A DNA stretch of 64,000 bases from Marsupella aquatica (Eukaryota > Marchantiophyta). The translations under genes and the position numbers were made by a program. Below the pieces are notes generated by a model. The model saw only the letters and a program-made list of their open reading frames with translations, made no database searches and was not told where the DNA came from. Positions 35,728 through 47,624 of the stretch are shown in pieces (position 1 is the stretch's first letter; each line of letters starts with the position of its first letter). The DNA is taken from contig OZ316895.1 in assembly GCA_973895155.1 (NCBI GenBank), positions 2,914,001 through 2,978,000 on the forward strand, in the 5' to 3' direction.

Positions 35728-36754
35728 GCACAGATGACAATTTGATTGCATAGACAATAAATTGTACAATGCACGAGCATTGGGCTATCATGGTGAAATG
35801 AGAAAGATGTATACATACATCACAAACGATCATAAACAATTATGCCAATTCTGGTGGATCACCTATTTATGAAAACAAATACAAAAATTTCCCCAAAACT
35901 AGTCCACTGACCTGTCCCTTAACCAACGTAGACTTGGTAAGAGCCCTGCTTGGTATAACAGGGAGTGGATAGGGAAAGGTCAGGGGGAGAGGAGAGGGAA
36001 AAAAGGGGACACGTACAGAGAAAAAATGATCACAGACCTAACACATCTCGCCCTCCATTGCACCACATCCACCTCCTTCTGGACATACTTGCAGCAACTT
36101 GCATCCTGGCTTCCATCACTCGCCCTTTGCTGAAAAATGGTCAGCAGCACCAATGGTGCCATGGCCTGATTCAAAGGCTGATGCTTCCTTTCCACTAGCT
36201 GCAACATGAGTAACACCCTCAATACCACTCTCTTACCGCAACACTTCAATCTCCTTCTCTATCCTTGCCTTGACAACACTTCCTGAGTGTGCCTCACTCA
36301 CTTTCTTGCCTAACTTGCATTTTTTTGTCTCACCTCCACAGTTTTGTGTCATGCACCAAGAACAAGATGATTGCAAGAATTGTATGATGACAGTGATGTT
36401 GTACACCGCATGGACATTGGGTTTTGTCAAACACATAGCCTCACATTTGCATTAAATTTTAAGCATCTTACACATTATGTCTTTGTTGCGGTGATTGACT
36501 TATAGTCTGACTTCAATATTTTGTGCACACCCAACAACATGACCTCATAGCCTTAACGACACACCATGGCCGCAATGACTGCATGCACATATGACTGTAT
36601 CATGAACATGGTCTGCAACAACTGCATGGTTGGAACAATAACATAGTGACAATCAACAACTTACAACTGTACAAACCCGGGCATTGGAACAACCAAATGG
36701 CCTGTTCCAAATGGCCGCAACGACCACATGACTGTCGGTGACGTCCCATGTCTG
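35728..36754. other. Spacer between the duplicated segments
   Basis: No gene is supported. Several short open frames on both strands show no resemblance to known families. Confidence 0.45.
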
Positions 36755-37271
36755 ACCATCATAGCACATAAGATACCTCAACAACTTTCTTGTCTCATCT
36801 GCATTTTTTTGCCTTGCCTCAACATCTTTGCGCAGGGCACGAGCATCTGGCTAGTACACACTAAATCACACACTAACTAGTAATTTCACATGCATGATAG
36901 GTAGGCTATGGTGCTTTGGGTTTTGCCCTTGGTAGTTCTAGTGTTGGCCTTTGGTGGCCTTCTGGGCCCTTTGGCTGTCCTCCTCCCTTGATTGGGTCCC
37001 TTGCCTGAGGGTTCATGTCTCCCCCTTAGGCTCCCTTTGTTTTATTTGGCACTTTGATATAAATATACATGCACGAGGAATACTCTAATGGCAATGTGTG
37101 TTTCTAAGGTGGACCACAGCCAAAAGTTATAGGTCGTGTACGAATATTCTTTCATCGAAGAATCGAAATGTAGGGGCCGAAATAACCTGAAGTACGACTC
37201 TCCATGGAACCACAGACTCCGCGTTGGAGCTCCACCGCTTCTTCTTCCGTTTGGTGGAAGGAAGAATGTCC
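36755..37271. repeat. Segmental duplication, right copy (about 520 bp)
   Basis: Partner of 35203-35727, offset 1552 bp, same orientation. It ends about 320 bp before the UPF0114 start codon, so duplication breakpoints lie in that gene's promoter region. Confidence 0.88.
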
Positions 37272-37447
37272 TCCACTGCATTCCTGAAGGCGGAGGATTC
37301 TGGAGAAGAAGAATCATGCCTGTCTGACCCACTCGTAGGGGAGCCCAACTTCCTCGGAGTGATTGAGATTCTTCGGGCTTGTGGGAAAGGACCGATTCGA
37401 GTTCTGTCTGTCGGAGATCGATGCTTCGATCTGCTCAAATTTAGCAC
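37194..37447 (-). CDS. Possible first exon of a divergent gene (uncertain)
   Basis: From an ATG at 37447 the minus strand reads about 85 codons of Arg/Ser/Pro-rich sequence ending KRKKKRWSSN...VVPWRVVLQ, followed by GTTATT, a possible donor. The start codon lies 140 bp from the oppositely oriented UPF0114 gene, which would make a shared promoter. The last 24 codons recur in the left duplicate (about 35720-35650) with K/N, A/G and V/I changes and two silent changes, and the donor GTTAGT is kept. No downstream exon was found on this strand, so it may be a gene fragment or chance. I recognise no family. Confidence 0.28.
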
Positions 37448-37587
37448 AGTTTAGAGCTTGGAAATTCAGCTGCGGGCAGGGCAGGTACGATTACAGTGCA
37501 TGATGTAGTGGTTCAGAGGTTCAGCGAGGGAATTGAGACGACTGCGATTGAATTTGGTAGAGTGTGAGGTCGGCGACGGATTGAGAG

Positions 37588-38628
37588 ATGATGGCATCGA
37601 TGTTGTTGTCCAAGCATCTGCTGCCCACGGGCTTACCGACTGGGCTGACGGGTGGTAAAGTCTCTCTGCTGGTGAAATCGACGTTGCCTTTGCCAATCTC
37701 ACCTTCGAGCTGTGCACTGACTTCTCCTTTAGCGCGCAAGGGGCTAGGATTGGGCTCGCGCACGGCCATTAAGGACACGAAGGCGAGTCCTGCAGCTTTT
37801 AATTTGTCGACACTTTCACCATGCTTGGCTAGAACGGTACCTCACAGGCTAGGGGGGGCGGGAAAGAGAAGGGAGACGGTGAGAGCGTCACAGTACGATG
37901 GCATTTTGCCTACAAACGAGAGATACAACGAGAATGGTACGTCTACCTCAACAATTGAGAACATTTTGGACTCTTCGCCGCCCGTGCTGGAGTTGGAGAC
38001 TGAAAAGAGAACCTGGACTGTGAACGATATAGAAGAGAAGATCGAGCGGACGATCTTCGACTTCCGGTTTCTGACTCTGTTCGGCGTGGTGGGGTCTTTG
38101 CTCGGTGCGGTTCTGTGCTTCCTCAAGGGATGTCTGTTCGTAGCGCATTCTTACCGAGAGTACATCCGGGCGTGCTTTGGCGGTGGAGTGCACACGAGCC
38201 GTGTGATTCTCTATCTAGTGGAGGCGGTCGATGTCTACTTGATGGGCACGGTAATGCTCATCTTCGGGATGGGCCTGTACGAGCTGTTTGTGAGCAGTTT
38301 GGAGGTGCCTGGTGGGATGTGCCGGCTTTCACCCGATGGCTCTCGATCGACAGTCTGTGGTTCCAATCTGTTCGGGCTCTTTCGTCTTCGCGAACGACCC
38401 AAATGGTTGGAGATCAGGTCTCTGGATGAGCTGAAGACAAAATTGGGCCATGTGATTGTGATGATTCTCCTCGTGGGCATGTTCGAGAAGAGCAAGAAAG
38501 TCATCGTCCACACGTCCATGGATTTCCTCTGTTTCTCAGCATCCATTCTCCTCTCATCTGGAGCCCTGTACCTGCTGTCCATTCTTCAACACCATTCCTC
38601 ACGGAGTGATTCTGCGAAGGCTGCCTGA
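37588..38628 (+). CDS. UPF0114 (YqhA-like) membrane protein, probably plastid-targeted
   Basis: This single-exon gene encodes 346 aa. The first 90 residues are rich in Ser, Thr, Arg, Lys and small residues with few acids, consistent with a chloroplast transit peptide (inference). A charged linker follows, then the UPF0114 domain at about 150-335. Four hydrophobic segments are visible: about 158-182 (FLTLFGVVGSLLGAVLCFLK), 205-240 (YLVEAVDVYLMGTVMLIFGM), 284-300 (LGHVIVMILLVGMFEKSKK) and 311-333 (FLCFSASILLSSGALYLLSI). The segment VEAVDVYLMGTVM with the later SLDELKTKLGHVIVMILLV is the family signature. The biochemical role of this family is not established; bacterial relatives are inner-membrane proteins. 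The region between segments two and three (GGMCRLSPDGS...) is longer than in bacterial forms. The start is the first of two adjacent Met codons. AATAAA-like signals follow at about 38845. Confidence 0.88.
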   Translation: MMASMLLSKHLLPTGLPTGLTGGKVSLLVKSTLPLPISPSSCALTSPLARKGLGLGSRTAIKDTKASPAAFNLSTLSPCLARTVPHRLGGAGKRRETVRASQYDGILPTNERYNENGTSTSTIENILDSSPPVLELETEKRTWTVNDIEEKIERTIFDFRFLTLFGVVGSLLGAVLCFLKGCLFVAHSYREYIRACFGGGVHTSRVILYLVEAVDVYLMGTVMLIFGMGLYELFVSSLEVPGGMCRLSPDGSRSTVCGSNLFGLFRLRERPKWLEIRSLDELKTKLGHVIVMILLVGMFEKSKKVIVHTSMDFLCFSASILLSSGALYLLSILQHHSSRSDSAKAA

Positions 38629-41600
38629 TGTGCGATTTGACAGAATCCATTCTGCTTTCTCTTCTGGGACTCCTTGAACTTTACTGTCTATAGCTTGCAA
38701 AAGCTTGCAAAAAGCATTGCTAAAATCGGGTGGCTGTGAGGGAGGCAATTAATGCATCAGGTTTGTTTCAATGTAGTCCATTAGCTCAGATTTACAATCC
38801 ACCATAAGTTTGTGGGTAGGTCGACACTGTAGCACCACGAGAAAATAAATGTTGAGCTTATTACAATACTCTTATAGAGTAGGCAATTTATGGGTCCTCA
38901 TCTTCTTATATCAAAACATGTAACTATGGCCAATTTACAGATTCCTGGGCTTCGTTTTGGGTAGAGAGGTCTCTTGTTTAGGGTCTTGGCATCGTCCAAT
39001 GTCACAAGGGCCACAGTTTTCTTGAGCTGTATAGAAATTTTGACAAGAGATTTACTTAGGATGAAATGAAGAATGTCTCGTACTGAAAGTTAGAAGACGT
39101 TTGGGCTGCCCTGCTCTGCCCTTGATTTTAATCAGTTCTATAAAAAAGGTCTCATGGCTCCCCTGTTGTTGGTAAGGACAATTCCCTTCTATTTAGAATT
39201 TTCCGTTGCTAAAATGGCCTTCACTAGCTGAATTTTAATCATATGTTCAATTCTTGGAAGGTGGTAATAGTGCAAGAGATGTACGAATGATAATATTATT
39301 GTTTCCTCTAATGAAAGTTACAGGAGGTTTGGGCTGCTCTCCTCTGCTCTTGATTTTGTTCAATTCCATGAAAGGGGAACCACAGGTCACATGGTTCCCC
39401 AGTTTTTGGTAAGTACAATTACCGTCGTCCAATAATTTTTAGCTGTAAAATGGCCTTTACTAGCGATTTTGTTAAGCAATTGATGAATTCTGTCAACATC
39501 GCATAACACATTTGGGCTATGTTTACTTGTGACATTCTAGCTTTAAAACTAATGGGAGGAAATGACAACATTTTCTCCTTCCTATCCGCCAATCTGCCAG
39601 CTCACGTCCCCATTCACATGACTCTACCCTTACTCTCCTCCATGTTGGCCCGTCTGTGGCATTTTCTTCAGGTTTCTTCGAGTGCATATCCATTCAACCA
39701 CCCCCCCTCCCCCCCTTCTTCTGGTTGGAGGAAGTACCCTAACCCCAATCAAGCATCAAAGAAGGTTGATGGTGCATGGGCAAGGAGAACGACACCTGTG
39801 AGAGCTTGTTGCTCAAAGGCAGGACTAGGAAGAAATGGACAAAGGCCACCTTTTTGGGGGGCTTGCGCTTGGAAGAAATGGTGTATTTGGTGGGTTTAGG
39901 GTTAGGGAGCAGCAGTAGTTTTCTTCCCATTTTGGGACGGGGGAGTGGGGTAACGGAAGGCAGGAAGAATGGTTTTTTTTTGTTTTTTTTGGGGGGGGGT
40001 CAGAATGGGAGTATTTGTTTGCATCATTTTAGGAAAATGAGGAGCAGAAGGGGAAGCATAACAGAGAGTGATATATAATTGTAGTGAGTGAGTGTCACTT
40101 TTTACTCAATGCAGCGAGTAACTATGTTCAGTTATGTGTCACCAAGGGTTCTTAAGTTTTGTGAATAGCAAGGTCTGTTGTTGACGGCATGACATCAGGT
40201 TAGTTTTACTCGTCGAGCCATTTCTGTGGCTTGAAGATGTTTAGAATGATGCCACTGTTTAATAGCAACTGCGTTCAAGAACAATAAGCTACCAAAAAGT
40301 TTGGGTTGCCGTTATGCCCCTTTTGGAATCCGAACAAGGGACCGAGCATGTGTGAGGCTTACATTCTAATTACCCTGCCTGCATCTCTTGTGCGACATAG
40401 ACAGCACCTTAATCTAGTTCTAGTTCATCACATTCAACTTTCAGTGCTTAAGGTTAGTGCTTAGGTAGCACATATAGACAACAACAAACAGTAGGTCAAA
40501 AGATTGTAATTCAACAACACACAGGTCCATCTTGCAGGCAGGAGTCTCCAGGGACTGTTTTCAATAAAAATGGTAGTTGGACAGAGAAAGTGCAAAATGC
40601 GAGCCGCATGAGTTTGATTATGGACGCATGACAGAGATGAGGAAAGGAACCATAAAACAGGACCAATTTACTAAAAGACCGCCCCAAGAAAGTACAAGGG
40701 AGGAAAAGCAAAAGAGGGCAAAGACCAAAGTCAAAAGAGAAGGGCAACTGCAACTCCGGAAAAAAACCTAAGAAAAGAAGAAAAAGCAAGAGACAAAATC
40801 TAACATTGCAATAGTGTGATGATCCACATCAAATGTCCTAACTGAGTTTGCATGTGGGACATGGATATCCTCTTGGGCAATGACCAGGAAAGGAGACTTT
40901 GATTCCTGAGACCATTTTCTGGCATCCCTTTCGTATCGTCTCTCAATTCTTGTTAGCACTTGAAGAATATGCACAGCCAATGATATGAAATCACTGTGAC
41001 AAATGTAGGGACTGTGTTCTGAAAGCCATCCACATGATTGTGAGGTGGCCCTGAGAGGTGTAGAAATAACCCAACGCGACACATGTGCAACATGGGGGAC
41101 CAATGACCAGTGCAAATTCTTGCATGACACAGTCCAATCGAAGTGATTGTAGTATTGGGCCCACAACTAAAGATTTATATTCTATGCCAATTCTACATTC
41201 TTGCATAGCTTTTTTTGAAAAAAAAGGTATGTTTACCATCCCAAGGTTTTATGACATTCACTACAAATCACTCTACTTGGTAAGTGTGTGTCAAAATGTG
41301 AAAGATAACCACAGTACACCAATGGCTGGGCTCATTGCTCATGGAGACATTTAATGGTTTCTTTTGAAGATTTACATATAGGTGACAACCGCAGTCGGGT
41401 TCCATATTTACCAGTGGGGGAATGGGATATGTTGTTTCTACTTGTGGGATGACATGTTTCTCAAAAATTTTCTATACTCATTCCCTAACCATTGACCGTG
41501 TTATTTCCAGCTTTCAAATGAGGGGACCTAAGTTTTGGCAATAGATATTTCCAGAACATTGTTCATAGTGCTTCCAGAGTACTTGGATTATGTTTTGTCA

Positions 41601-43300
41601 CACTATGGTTTGATTATGTCCAGCCAAGTCTTCAGAACCAACCTTGTGCCTAGAGGGGCTTCTTTCATGCAACTGTACTAGGAAGGACTAGTTTACTCAT
41701 TCATAAGGACTTTAAGCAACTTGTGGAAGTTTGTGCTAAAAAGGCAAGGGTGTTTGATAACAAAAGTCTGCAGAATGAATTGGAGTGTCCACCTAAACAA
41801 ATTCGGGGCCTCCACTCAGCTAAAGTTGCAACAAGTTCACTCCAATTGGAATAGACTCTTTGTGCCTTTACAGAAGTAAAGGAACAAAAAAGAGTTGCTT
41901 AATCCTTCTACTTGTCCTCCCAGGACAAGTCCACTGTGTTTGGGAAAAGGCTCCACACGCATTAAAGTTGCAATATTACCATAGAGGAGTTGCTTAATCC
42001 TTCCACTGGTCCTCCCCAATTGTGAAAAGGTGAGTAAAACAGGTGGTTTGTCATTAATACCAATTCATTCTAGAGATGAAGTGATTCTACTCTTGCTTAA
42101 TTAAACTCCCTTAGGATGACTTTACAAGAAGTTGGGGCACTTGTGATTTCTTTTCACCAGAGCAAACCACTTCTTGTTAGAAAAATAAGTTCTAGAACAA
42201 TTGTTTTTTGAAATACATTCAATAAATGCAAAACCCTAGAACGAAGGATCCAAAGTATGGGAATTCTAGTCAATAAACACCCACATGGGCATACTCTTGG
42301 GAGCACTACTTGGCATGTAGGATGGGTAGACACCACACCACCCAGCTCATTTTTAGCCCAGATTCAATTAATGGCTTGTATAGTCATCCAAACAGGATGT
42401 CTCAAAGCTTCATACTTAGGGATGATGACTTTTTGGCCATATACAAATGACCGTAGCTTTTCACAGGGCTCTGCAAATAAGAAAGCAAGATTGGCAAGCA
42501 GCTCTATCAGTTGCAGTTTCACAGAATCATGTAATAATAATTTTTCACTAGCCTCTACAGCAACTTATGGTCATGGCTTATGACCAGTCTTTTATGGCAA
42601 AAAAGTTATGAATCCTGAATTTGGTACACTAACCACTAAGTTCCATAACCTTAACTACTAAGTTAGGATCCATCAGATTTTGAGGTTTGAGACCCCCCAA
42701 TACTACAGTAGTAGTCAGCATCCCAGGTGGATTCATTTTGTTGCCATTAGAAGGTGGCTGACCAGGACCCATGCCCATACAAATGTCTTGCCCTAGGGGC
42801 CAGGGGCTTTGTTTTCTTGGGTCCCGATGGTGCTTCTGTCTCAGCCAGTGTTCTTTAGCTCCCTGCTGGTCCTCAGGGCGGGCTTTCTTGGGGCTTTCTC
42901 TGATTACTTATTTTCCCACCAAAAAAAATAGTAGTCAGTAAACTCCGGAGCTGTACCAGGCTTTTCAGTTCTTGGCTTAGTAGTGTGTTAGCCTTCACAA
43001 CTCCTTTGTAAGTTCCTCCTTTGTAAGTTCTTTTTTGGTCCTCGGCTTTTGGTTGGGGACCCCTTGGCTTGTTTTTCTTGGGGCCCTGTCTCCCTCTTTT
43101 CCTTCCCTTCATTGGGTTGCTTTGCCTTTGGGATTCAGCGTTTTTTGCCCTTGGGCACTGTGTTTTATAGTCAGCAACCTAAGCTTGATAAAAAAGTTTG
43201 CTGGTATAACTATTCACAAACTGTAGAGAGGTGTATTTACGGTTATGGAGCGGCCAGCAAGCAGCATATTCGTGGAATTGCCTTTCTGCGAGCCGCAACT
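38629..43300. other. Gene-free spacer with local duplications
   Basis: No gene is supported. An imperfect direct repeat of about 175 bp lies at about 39075-39240 and 39305-39480 (shared phrases TTTGGGCTGC, CTGCTCTTGATTTT, AAAATGGCCTT). The stretch 42780-43140 has T/G/C-rich phrases such as CTTGGGGCCCT that also occur in the duplicated segments near 35400 and 36950. Homopolymer T and G runs lie at 39970-40000. Confidence 0.45.
39075..39480. repeat. Imperfect direct repeat, about 175-bp units
   Basis: Two diverged copies, about 228 bp apart, share TGAAAGTTA, TTTGGGCTGC, CTCTGC(C)CTTGATTTT, GGTAAG(G/T)ACAATT and AAAATGGCCTT. Non-coding. Confidence 0.6.
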
Positions 43301-44119
43301 GTGATCACCTCCTCACAAATCGGCAGCGACCCAAATCCATCTCATCGACCAGAAACCGGATAGAATGATCGCCCTCTGCTATCATATCTGCTTTATCCTC
43401 CCGGCCCACCTCCATCCCTCTCTGTGTCTCCTCTGCGCGCTCCACACTCTGGTCCCGCCTCCGCTCTCCTCCATCGTGGGCAAACAGAGAGCGAGCGTCC
43501 TCCTCTCCGGCCTCTGAGGGATTCGAGAGAGCGCAAGCCATTGATTGATTGCCGTTGCTTCCGATCTTCTCTCGTAGTCTAGTCCTCTCCATCTCTCGTC
43601 ATCCATTCATCCACTGGTCCATGATTTCTCTGACTACAGCAGCTTGTCATCGCCCGCAGGCGAGTTTGTGGGCAGCAGCTGCTGGTGCTGGAAGATATTT
43701 GTGATTCGTCATTCGCCGCGTTTTCGTTTCTTTTCGTAATCTTGACGACACAGCGTTGGCTTCCGCTCTCTCTCTTTTCCTCCCCCCGAGCCTCTCTCGA
43801 ACCGAGTTGGGGCATCTTCTGGAGAGGGAAGATGCGCCACTTGGGTTGAGAGACGGGTTTGTCAAGAAACGGGAGAGCTTTCTTTACGAGGTTACGAGCT
43901 GAAAGCACGTGGTACAAATTTGTTGTAGTTGGCTGGAGATTCAGAAAAGAGGGAGATAGGAAGGAACTGAGAAGTAGTTCTCAGTGAATTGCACATTACG
44001 GATTCTGCGCCATTCCGTTGCTCCTGGTGTCTACCAAATTTTGGCGGTATCATCCACTGCTTGAAATTCACCGTTCGCATTACAGTCTGGGATTGGGCTT
44101 TCACTTCCCATCTGTTGCA
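43301..44119 (+). promoter_or_regulatory. Probable promoter and leader of ABCF5
   Basis: This stretch is richer in CT and GC than the upstream spacer, with runs such as CTCTCTCTCTTTTCC near 43767. It has no supported gene; minus-strand frames here are short and unlike any family. No clear TATA box was identified, so exact sites are unknown. Confidence 0.35.
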
Positions 44120-46417
44120 ATGGAAGCGTTACAAGTAGTGGCTAGCCCATTCTTCTCGGGTGGATTGTTGAAGAACGGCACACAGACGAGGATTTCTGAG
44201 GCGGTGGGGCTCAGTAATGGGAGGCAGCAGCAGAGGGTGGATTTGGCGGTGGGGAGAGACACTAGTGTACCTATGGGATCATCAGCTGTCAGTACGACTA
44301 GGGCCGTGGAATGCGCTGAAAGCTCATCGGTCGTGTACAACGCCAGCGATCTGGTCGGAAGGGGAAAGCGTTCTGTGAGTTTTGTCACTCGTGGAAGGAG
44401 TGTTGCTGCTGAATTAACGAGAGGGTTTTGGGGCACTGGATATGTTTCTCGACGGAGGGGATCATCAAAGTGTTTGGTCACCACTACTGCGGAGGCTGAG
44501 CTTGCAGACGCTGCTGCCTCTTACCCATTTTCATTCGAGGAGGAATCGTCTAGTCAGGGGAATTCCCGAGAGAGAAACGCCAAGAGCAACAATAGTAAGA
44601 GCGGAGCATCGTCTGTCTCGTCTGGAGTCAGATTGGAGCACATTAGCAAGACTTTCAAGGGCCAGACCGTTCTAAAAGATGTGAGCTGGGAGGTGAAAAA
44701 GGGGGAGAAAGTCGGCCTCGTTGGTGTGAATGGGGCAGGAAAGACAACGCAGTTGAGAATTATTGCCGGTGAGGACGAGGCAGATTCAGGTTCAGTAATC
44801 AAAATGAGGAACAATATGAAGATTGCTTTTCTCACGCAGGAATTCGAGGTGGTTCCTAGCCGGACGGTGAGGGAGGAGTTCCAAAGTGCGTTTGCAGAGC
44901 AAATGACGATTTCTGCTAAAATTGAAAAAGTGCAAACTGCTTTAGAAATGGCCACAGACGATATGGACTTGATGGCTAAACTACTGGACGAGCTTGATAG
45001 GCTCCAAAGACAAGCTGAGGCTGCGGATATGTACGATGTAGATGTGAAGATTAATAAGATAATGGCAGAGCTGAGCTTCTCCATGGAGGATGGAGATCAA
45101 TTGGTGGCGGCTTACAGTGGTGGATGGCAGATGAGGATGTCTTTGGGGAAGATATTACTCCAAGAGCCGGATTTATTACTTCTAGATGAACCGACGAATC
45201 ACTTGGATCTCGACACAATTGAGTGGCTGGAGGGGTATCTCAAGAAGCAAGATGTCCCCATGGTGATCGTGTCGCATGATCGAGCATTCCTGGACCAGCT
45301 CTGCACGAAGATTGTGGAAACAGATATGGGTATCTCCCGCACTTTCGAGGGCAATTATTCCGAGTTTGTTGGTGCCAAGGCCGCCTTGGTTGAGACTCAG
45401 CGTCTAGCATGGGAGAAGCAGCAGAAGGAAATTTCACGAGCCGAAGATCTCATTCAACGTCTGAGTGGAGGGGCGAACACTGGACGTGCCACTTCTGCGG
45501 AGAAGCAATTGGAGAAGATGCAAGAGGAGGGGCAGATCGTGGAGAAGCCGTTTGAGGCTAAGCAAATGAGATTCCGGTTCCCAGAGCTCGAGAGGAGTGG
45601 GAAAACAGTGGTGGAGATCAGTGGTCTGTGTCACCAGTATGACGATAAGGTGTTGTTCAAAAATGCCAAGTTTCTCATCGAGAGAGGAGAGAAGGTAGCG
45701 ATTATCGGTCCCAACGGTTCTGGGAAGAGCACTCTACTGCGGTTTATCATGGACCTCGAATGTCCAACATCAGGGGAGGTAGAGCTTGGTGAGTACCGAG
45801 TTGTGCCAAACTATTTCGAGCAGAATCAGGCAGAGGTTTTGGATCCGGAGAAGACCGTGCTTCAAATAGTGGAAGAGGCTGCCGAGGACTGGAGGTTGAA
45901 TGACATTAAAGGTTTGCTAGGAAGATGTAATTTTAAGGCTGATATGATGCACCGAAAGGTATGCTTTCTCAGCGGAGGTGAGAAGGCTCGTTTAGCTCTT
46001 TGTAAATTTATGGTGACTCCTTCCACTTTGCTGGTTTTAGATGAGCCAACGAATCACCTTGATATCCCATCAAAGGAAATGTTGGAGGAGGCACTCAGGG
46101 AGTTTAAAGGGACTGTCATTGCCGTTTCTCACGACCGATACTTCCTCCGCCAGATTGTTAACCGGGTAGTAGAAGTCAAGGAGCAGCAATTACAAGATTA
46201 TGCTGGAGATTACAACTATTATTTGGAACAAAACCTGGAAGCCAGGAAACAAGAGCTGGACCGTGAGGCCGAATTGGATGCGAAATCCCCCACGGTGAAG
46301 GCAAAGTCCAAGATGACCAAGGCAGAAAAGATTCTCGCGAAGAAGCAAAAGGCATCATCATTCCAGGCAACCAAAGCTAAGGGGAAGGTTGCCAAGAATT
46401 CCAAGAGGTGGAATTGA
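44120..46417 (+). CDS. ABCF5: ABC-F family ATPase, plastid-type ABCF5
   Basis: This intronless gene encodes 765 aa from the ATG at 44120. ABC-F proteins are soluble twin-ATPase proteins without membrane domains; bacterial members (EttA, Uup) act on ribosomes, so a role in plastid translation is plausible but inferred. The first 170 residues are Ser/Arg/Gly-rich and look like a transit peptide plus linker. ATPase 1 has Walker A GVNGAGKTT (about 202-210), signature YSGGWQMRMSLGK (about 331) and Walker B LLLLDEPTNHLD (about 352). A charged helical linker follows, then ATPase 2 with GPNGSGKST (about 528), LSGGEKARLAL (about 616) and LLVLDEPTNHLD (about 637). All catalytic motifs are intact. The Lys-rich C-terminus ending KRWN is typical of plant ABCF5. 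An upstream in-frame ATG at 44018 would add 34 residues (MLLVSTKFW...); I prefer 44120 because the sequence after it looks like the transit peptide. Confidence 0.93.
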   Translation: MEALQVVASPFFSGGLLKNGTQTRISEAVGLSNGRQQQRVDLAVGRDTSVPMGSSAVSTTRAVECAESSSVVYNASDLVGRGKRSVSFVTRGRSVAAELTRGFWGTGYVSRRRGSSKCLVTTTAEAELADAAASYPFSFEEESSSQGNSRERNAKSNNSKSGASSVSSGVRLEHISKTFKGQTVLKDVSWEVKKGEKVGLVGVNGAGKTTQLRIIAGEDEADSGSVIKMRNNMKIAFLTQEFEVVPSRTVREEFQSAFAEQMTISAKIEKVQTALEMATDDMDLMAKLLDELDRLQRQAEAADMYDVDVKINKIMAELSFSMEDGDQLVAAYSGGWQMRMSLGKILLQEPDLLLLDEPTNHLDLDTIEWLEGYLKKQDVPMVIVSHDRAFLDQLCTKIVETDMGISRTFEGNYSEFVGAKAALVETQRLAWEKQQKEISRAEDLIQRLSGGANTGRATSAEKQLEKMQEEGQIVEKPFEAKQMRFRFPELERSGKTVVEISGLCHQYDDKVLFKNAKFLIERGEKVAIIGPNGSGKSTLLRFIMDLECPTSGEVELGEYRVVPNYFEQNQAEVLDPEKTVLQIVEEAAEDWRLNDIKGLLGRCNFKADMMHRKVCFLSGGEKARLALCKFMVTPSTLLVLDEPTNHLDIPSKEMLEEALREFKGTVIAVSHDRYFLRQIVNRVVEVKEQQLQDYAGDYNYYLEQNLEARKQELDREAELDAKSPTVKAKSKMTKAEKILAKKQKASSFQATKAKGKVAKNSKRWN

Positions 46418-47085
46418 ATACATTTATCCAGGTAGCCGGTCCCTTCTTTCAGGTGTAGGGAGTTTCACAGGTAAAGGGAAACATGGGAAACTACGCAGAA
46501 GGGCCTGACTATAGTATCATGCATAGAAGTGTGTGGTCCGTCGTAGAGTCCCGTAAAGAATTTGTAGACTGTAAACTATGGTAGCCTTCTTTGGGTTCTT
46601 AGACTGACCTGCCTCCTCCCAAGACATGTACTCTATCATCTTAGAGCGAATATGGTTGTTGAATCGGACACTATGGAGTAGATTATTCTACTTCCATTTG
46701 TTTTTCTTTTCCTTTTTAATCTGTACAGATTGGCACAACGATTACCCTAATTCAGCTCTATGCCCGGTTAAGTTTGACAGGGTGCAACGATTGTTGATAT
46801 GTGTTGTGCTACGGTCAATCCAAGTGGTGCGGAACTCCTGTGTATTTGTATAGTACTTCGAAGACTTGCTTCTTGGCATACTACGTAATAGAACTACATG
46901 CAGATTAGGGTTGGAGATGGAAAACGCTTCGGCAGTGCAATGTACTTGCTCCCAGGTTCAAGCCCATTCACTTATGATTTGTGTGTGCGGTCCCCCTCAC
47001 CTAGAAAATTGATCAGATGAATATATATCTGTGTTTGGATCTCTTTACTGCACATCCACCTTAGATAAAGTTCATGATTTGTATC

Positions 47086-47188
47086 ATCACAGTAAAAAGC
47101 TCAAGGAGTTTGAGGTTCTCAGAATCTTGAAGGGTCATCACAGTAAAAAGCTCAAGGAGTTTGAGACTCTCAGAATCTGGAAGGGACA
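47086..47188. repeat. Two-copy tandem repeat, about 52 bp
   Basis: CATCACAGTAAAAAGCTCAA followed by GGAGTTTGAG and CTCAGAATCT occurs twice in direct succession with a few differences. Confidence 0.9.
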
Positions 47189-47624
47189 GTCCGGTTGCAG
47201 CGGTGTGGTTTGACTTGTGAATTTCGTCCCCATGTCCCAGTGAAACACGAGTTTTTGGGCAGGGCTGTTCAGAGACATTTCACACAGCGTCCGAAAAGCA
47301 TAGTGGCACTTCATGGTAGGAGTCGTGTAGTAAATGCTACGCACGTTCCCATGTAGACTTGCGGAGCTGCAAATTTCTTGCCTCAAATCTCTGTTCCATA
47401 GAGACACCTCTTTCTGTTCAATTCTCTTAACTGTTTCGCCTAAGAGGTTTGTAACATTTGAGAGACCCAAACGGTTCTAAACTTCTTCTTTGTATAGTCT
47501 GTCCCATACAGTTACGTTCTACGTTAAACGTTCAGAGACCATGAATCGTAATCTACTAGGTTCTAAATTCGGAAAGACCATGTGCCATCAAATACCTCCT
47601 TTGACAGTGGCAATTTCAGATCGT

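Noticed and set aside
44018-44119. Upstream start adding 34 residues to ABCF5
   Set aside because: The downstream ATG at 44120 begins a transit-peptide-like sequence. The extension is unlike plant ABCF5 N-termini, although it cannot be excluded.
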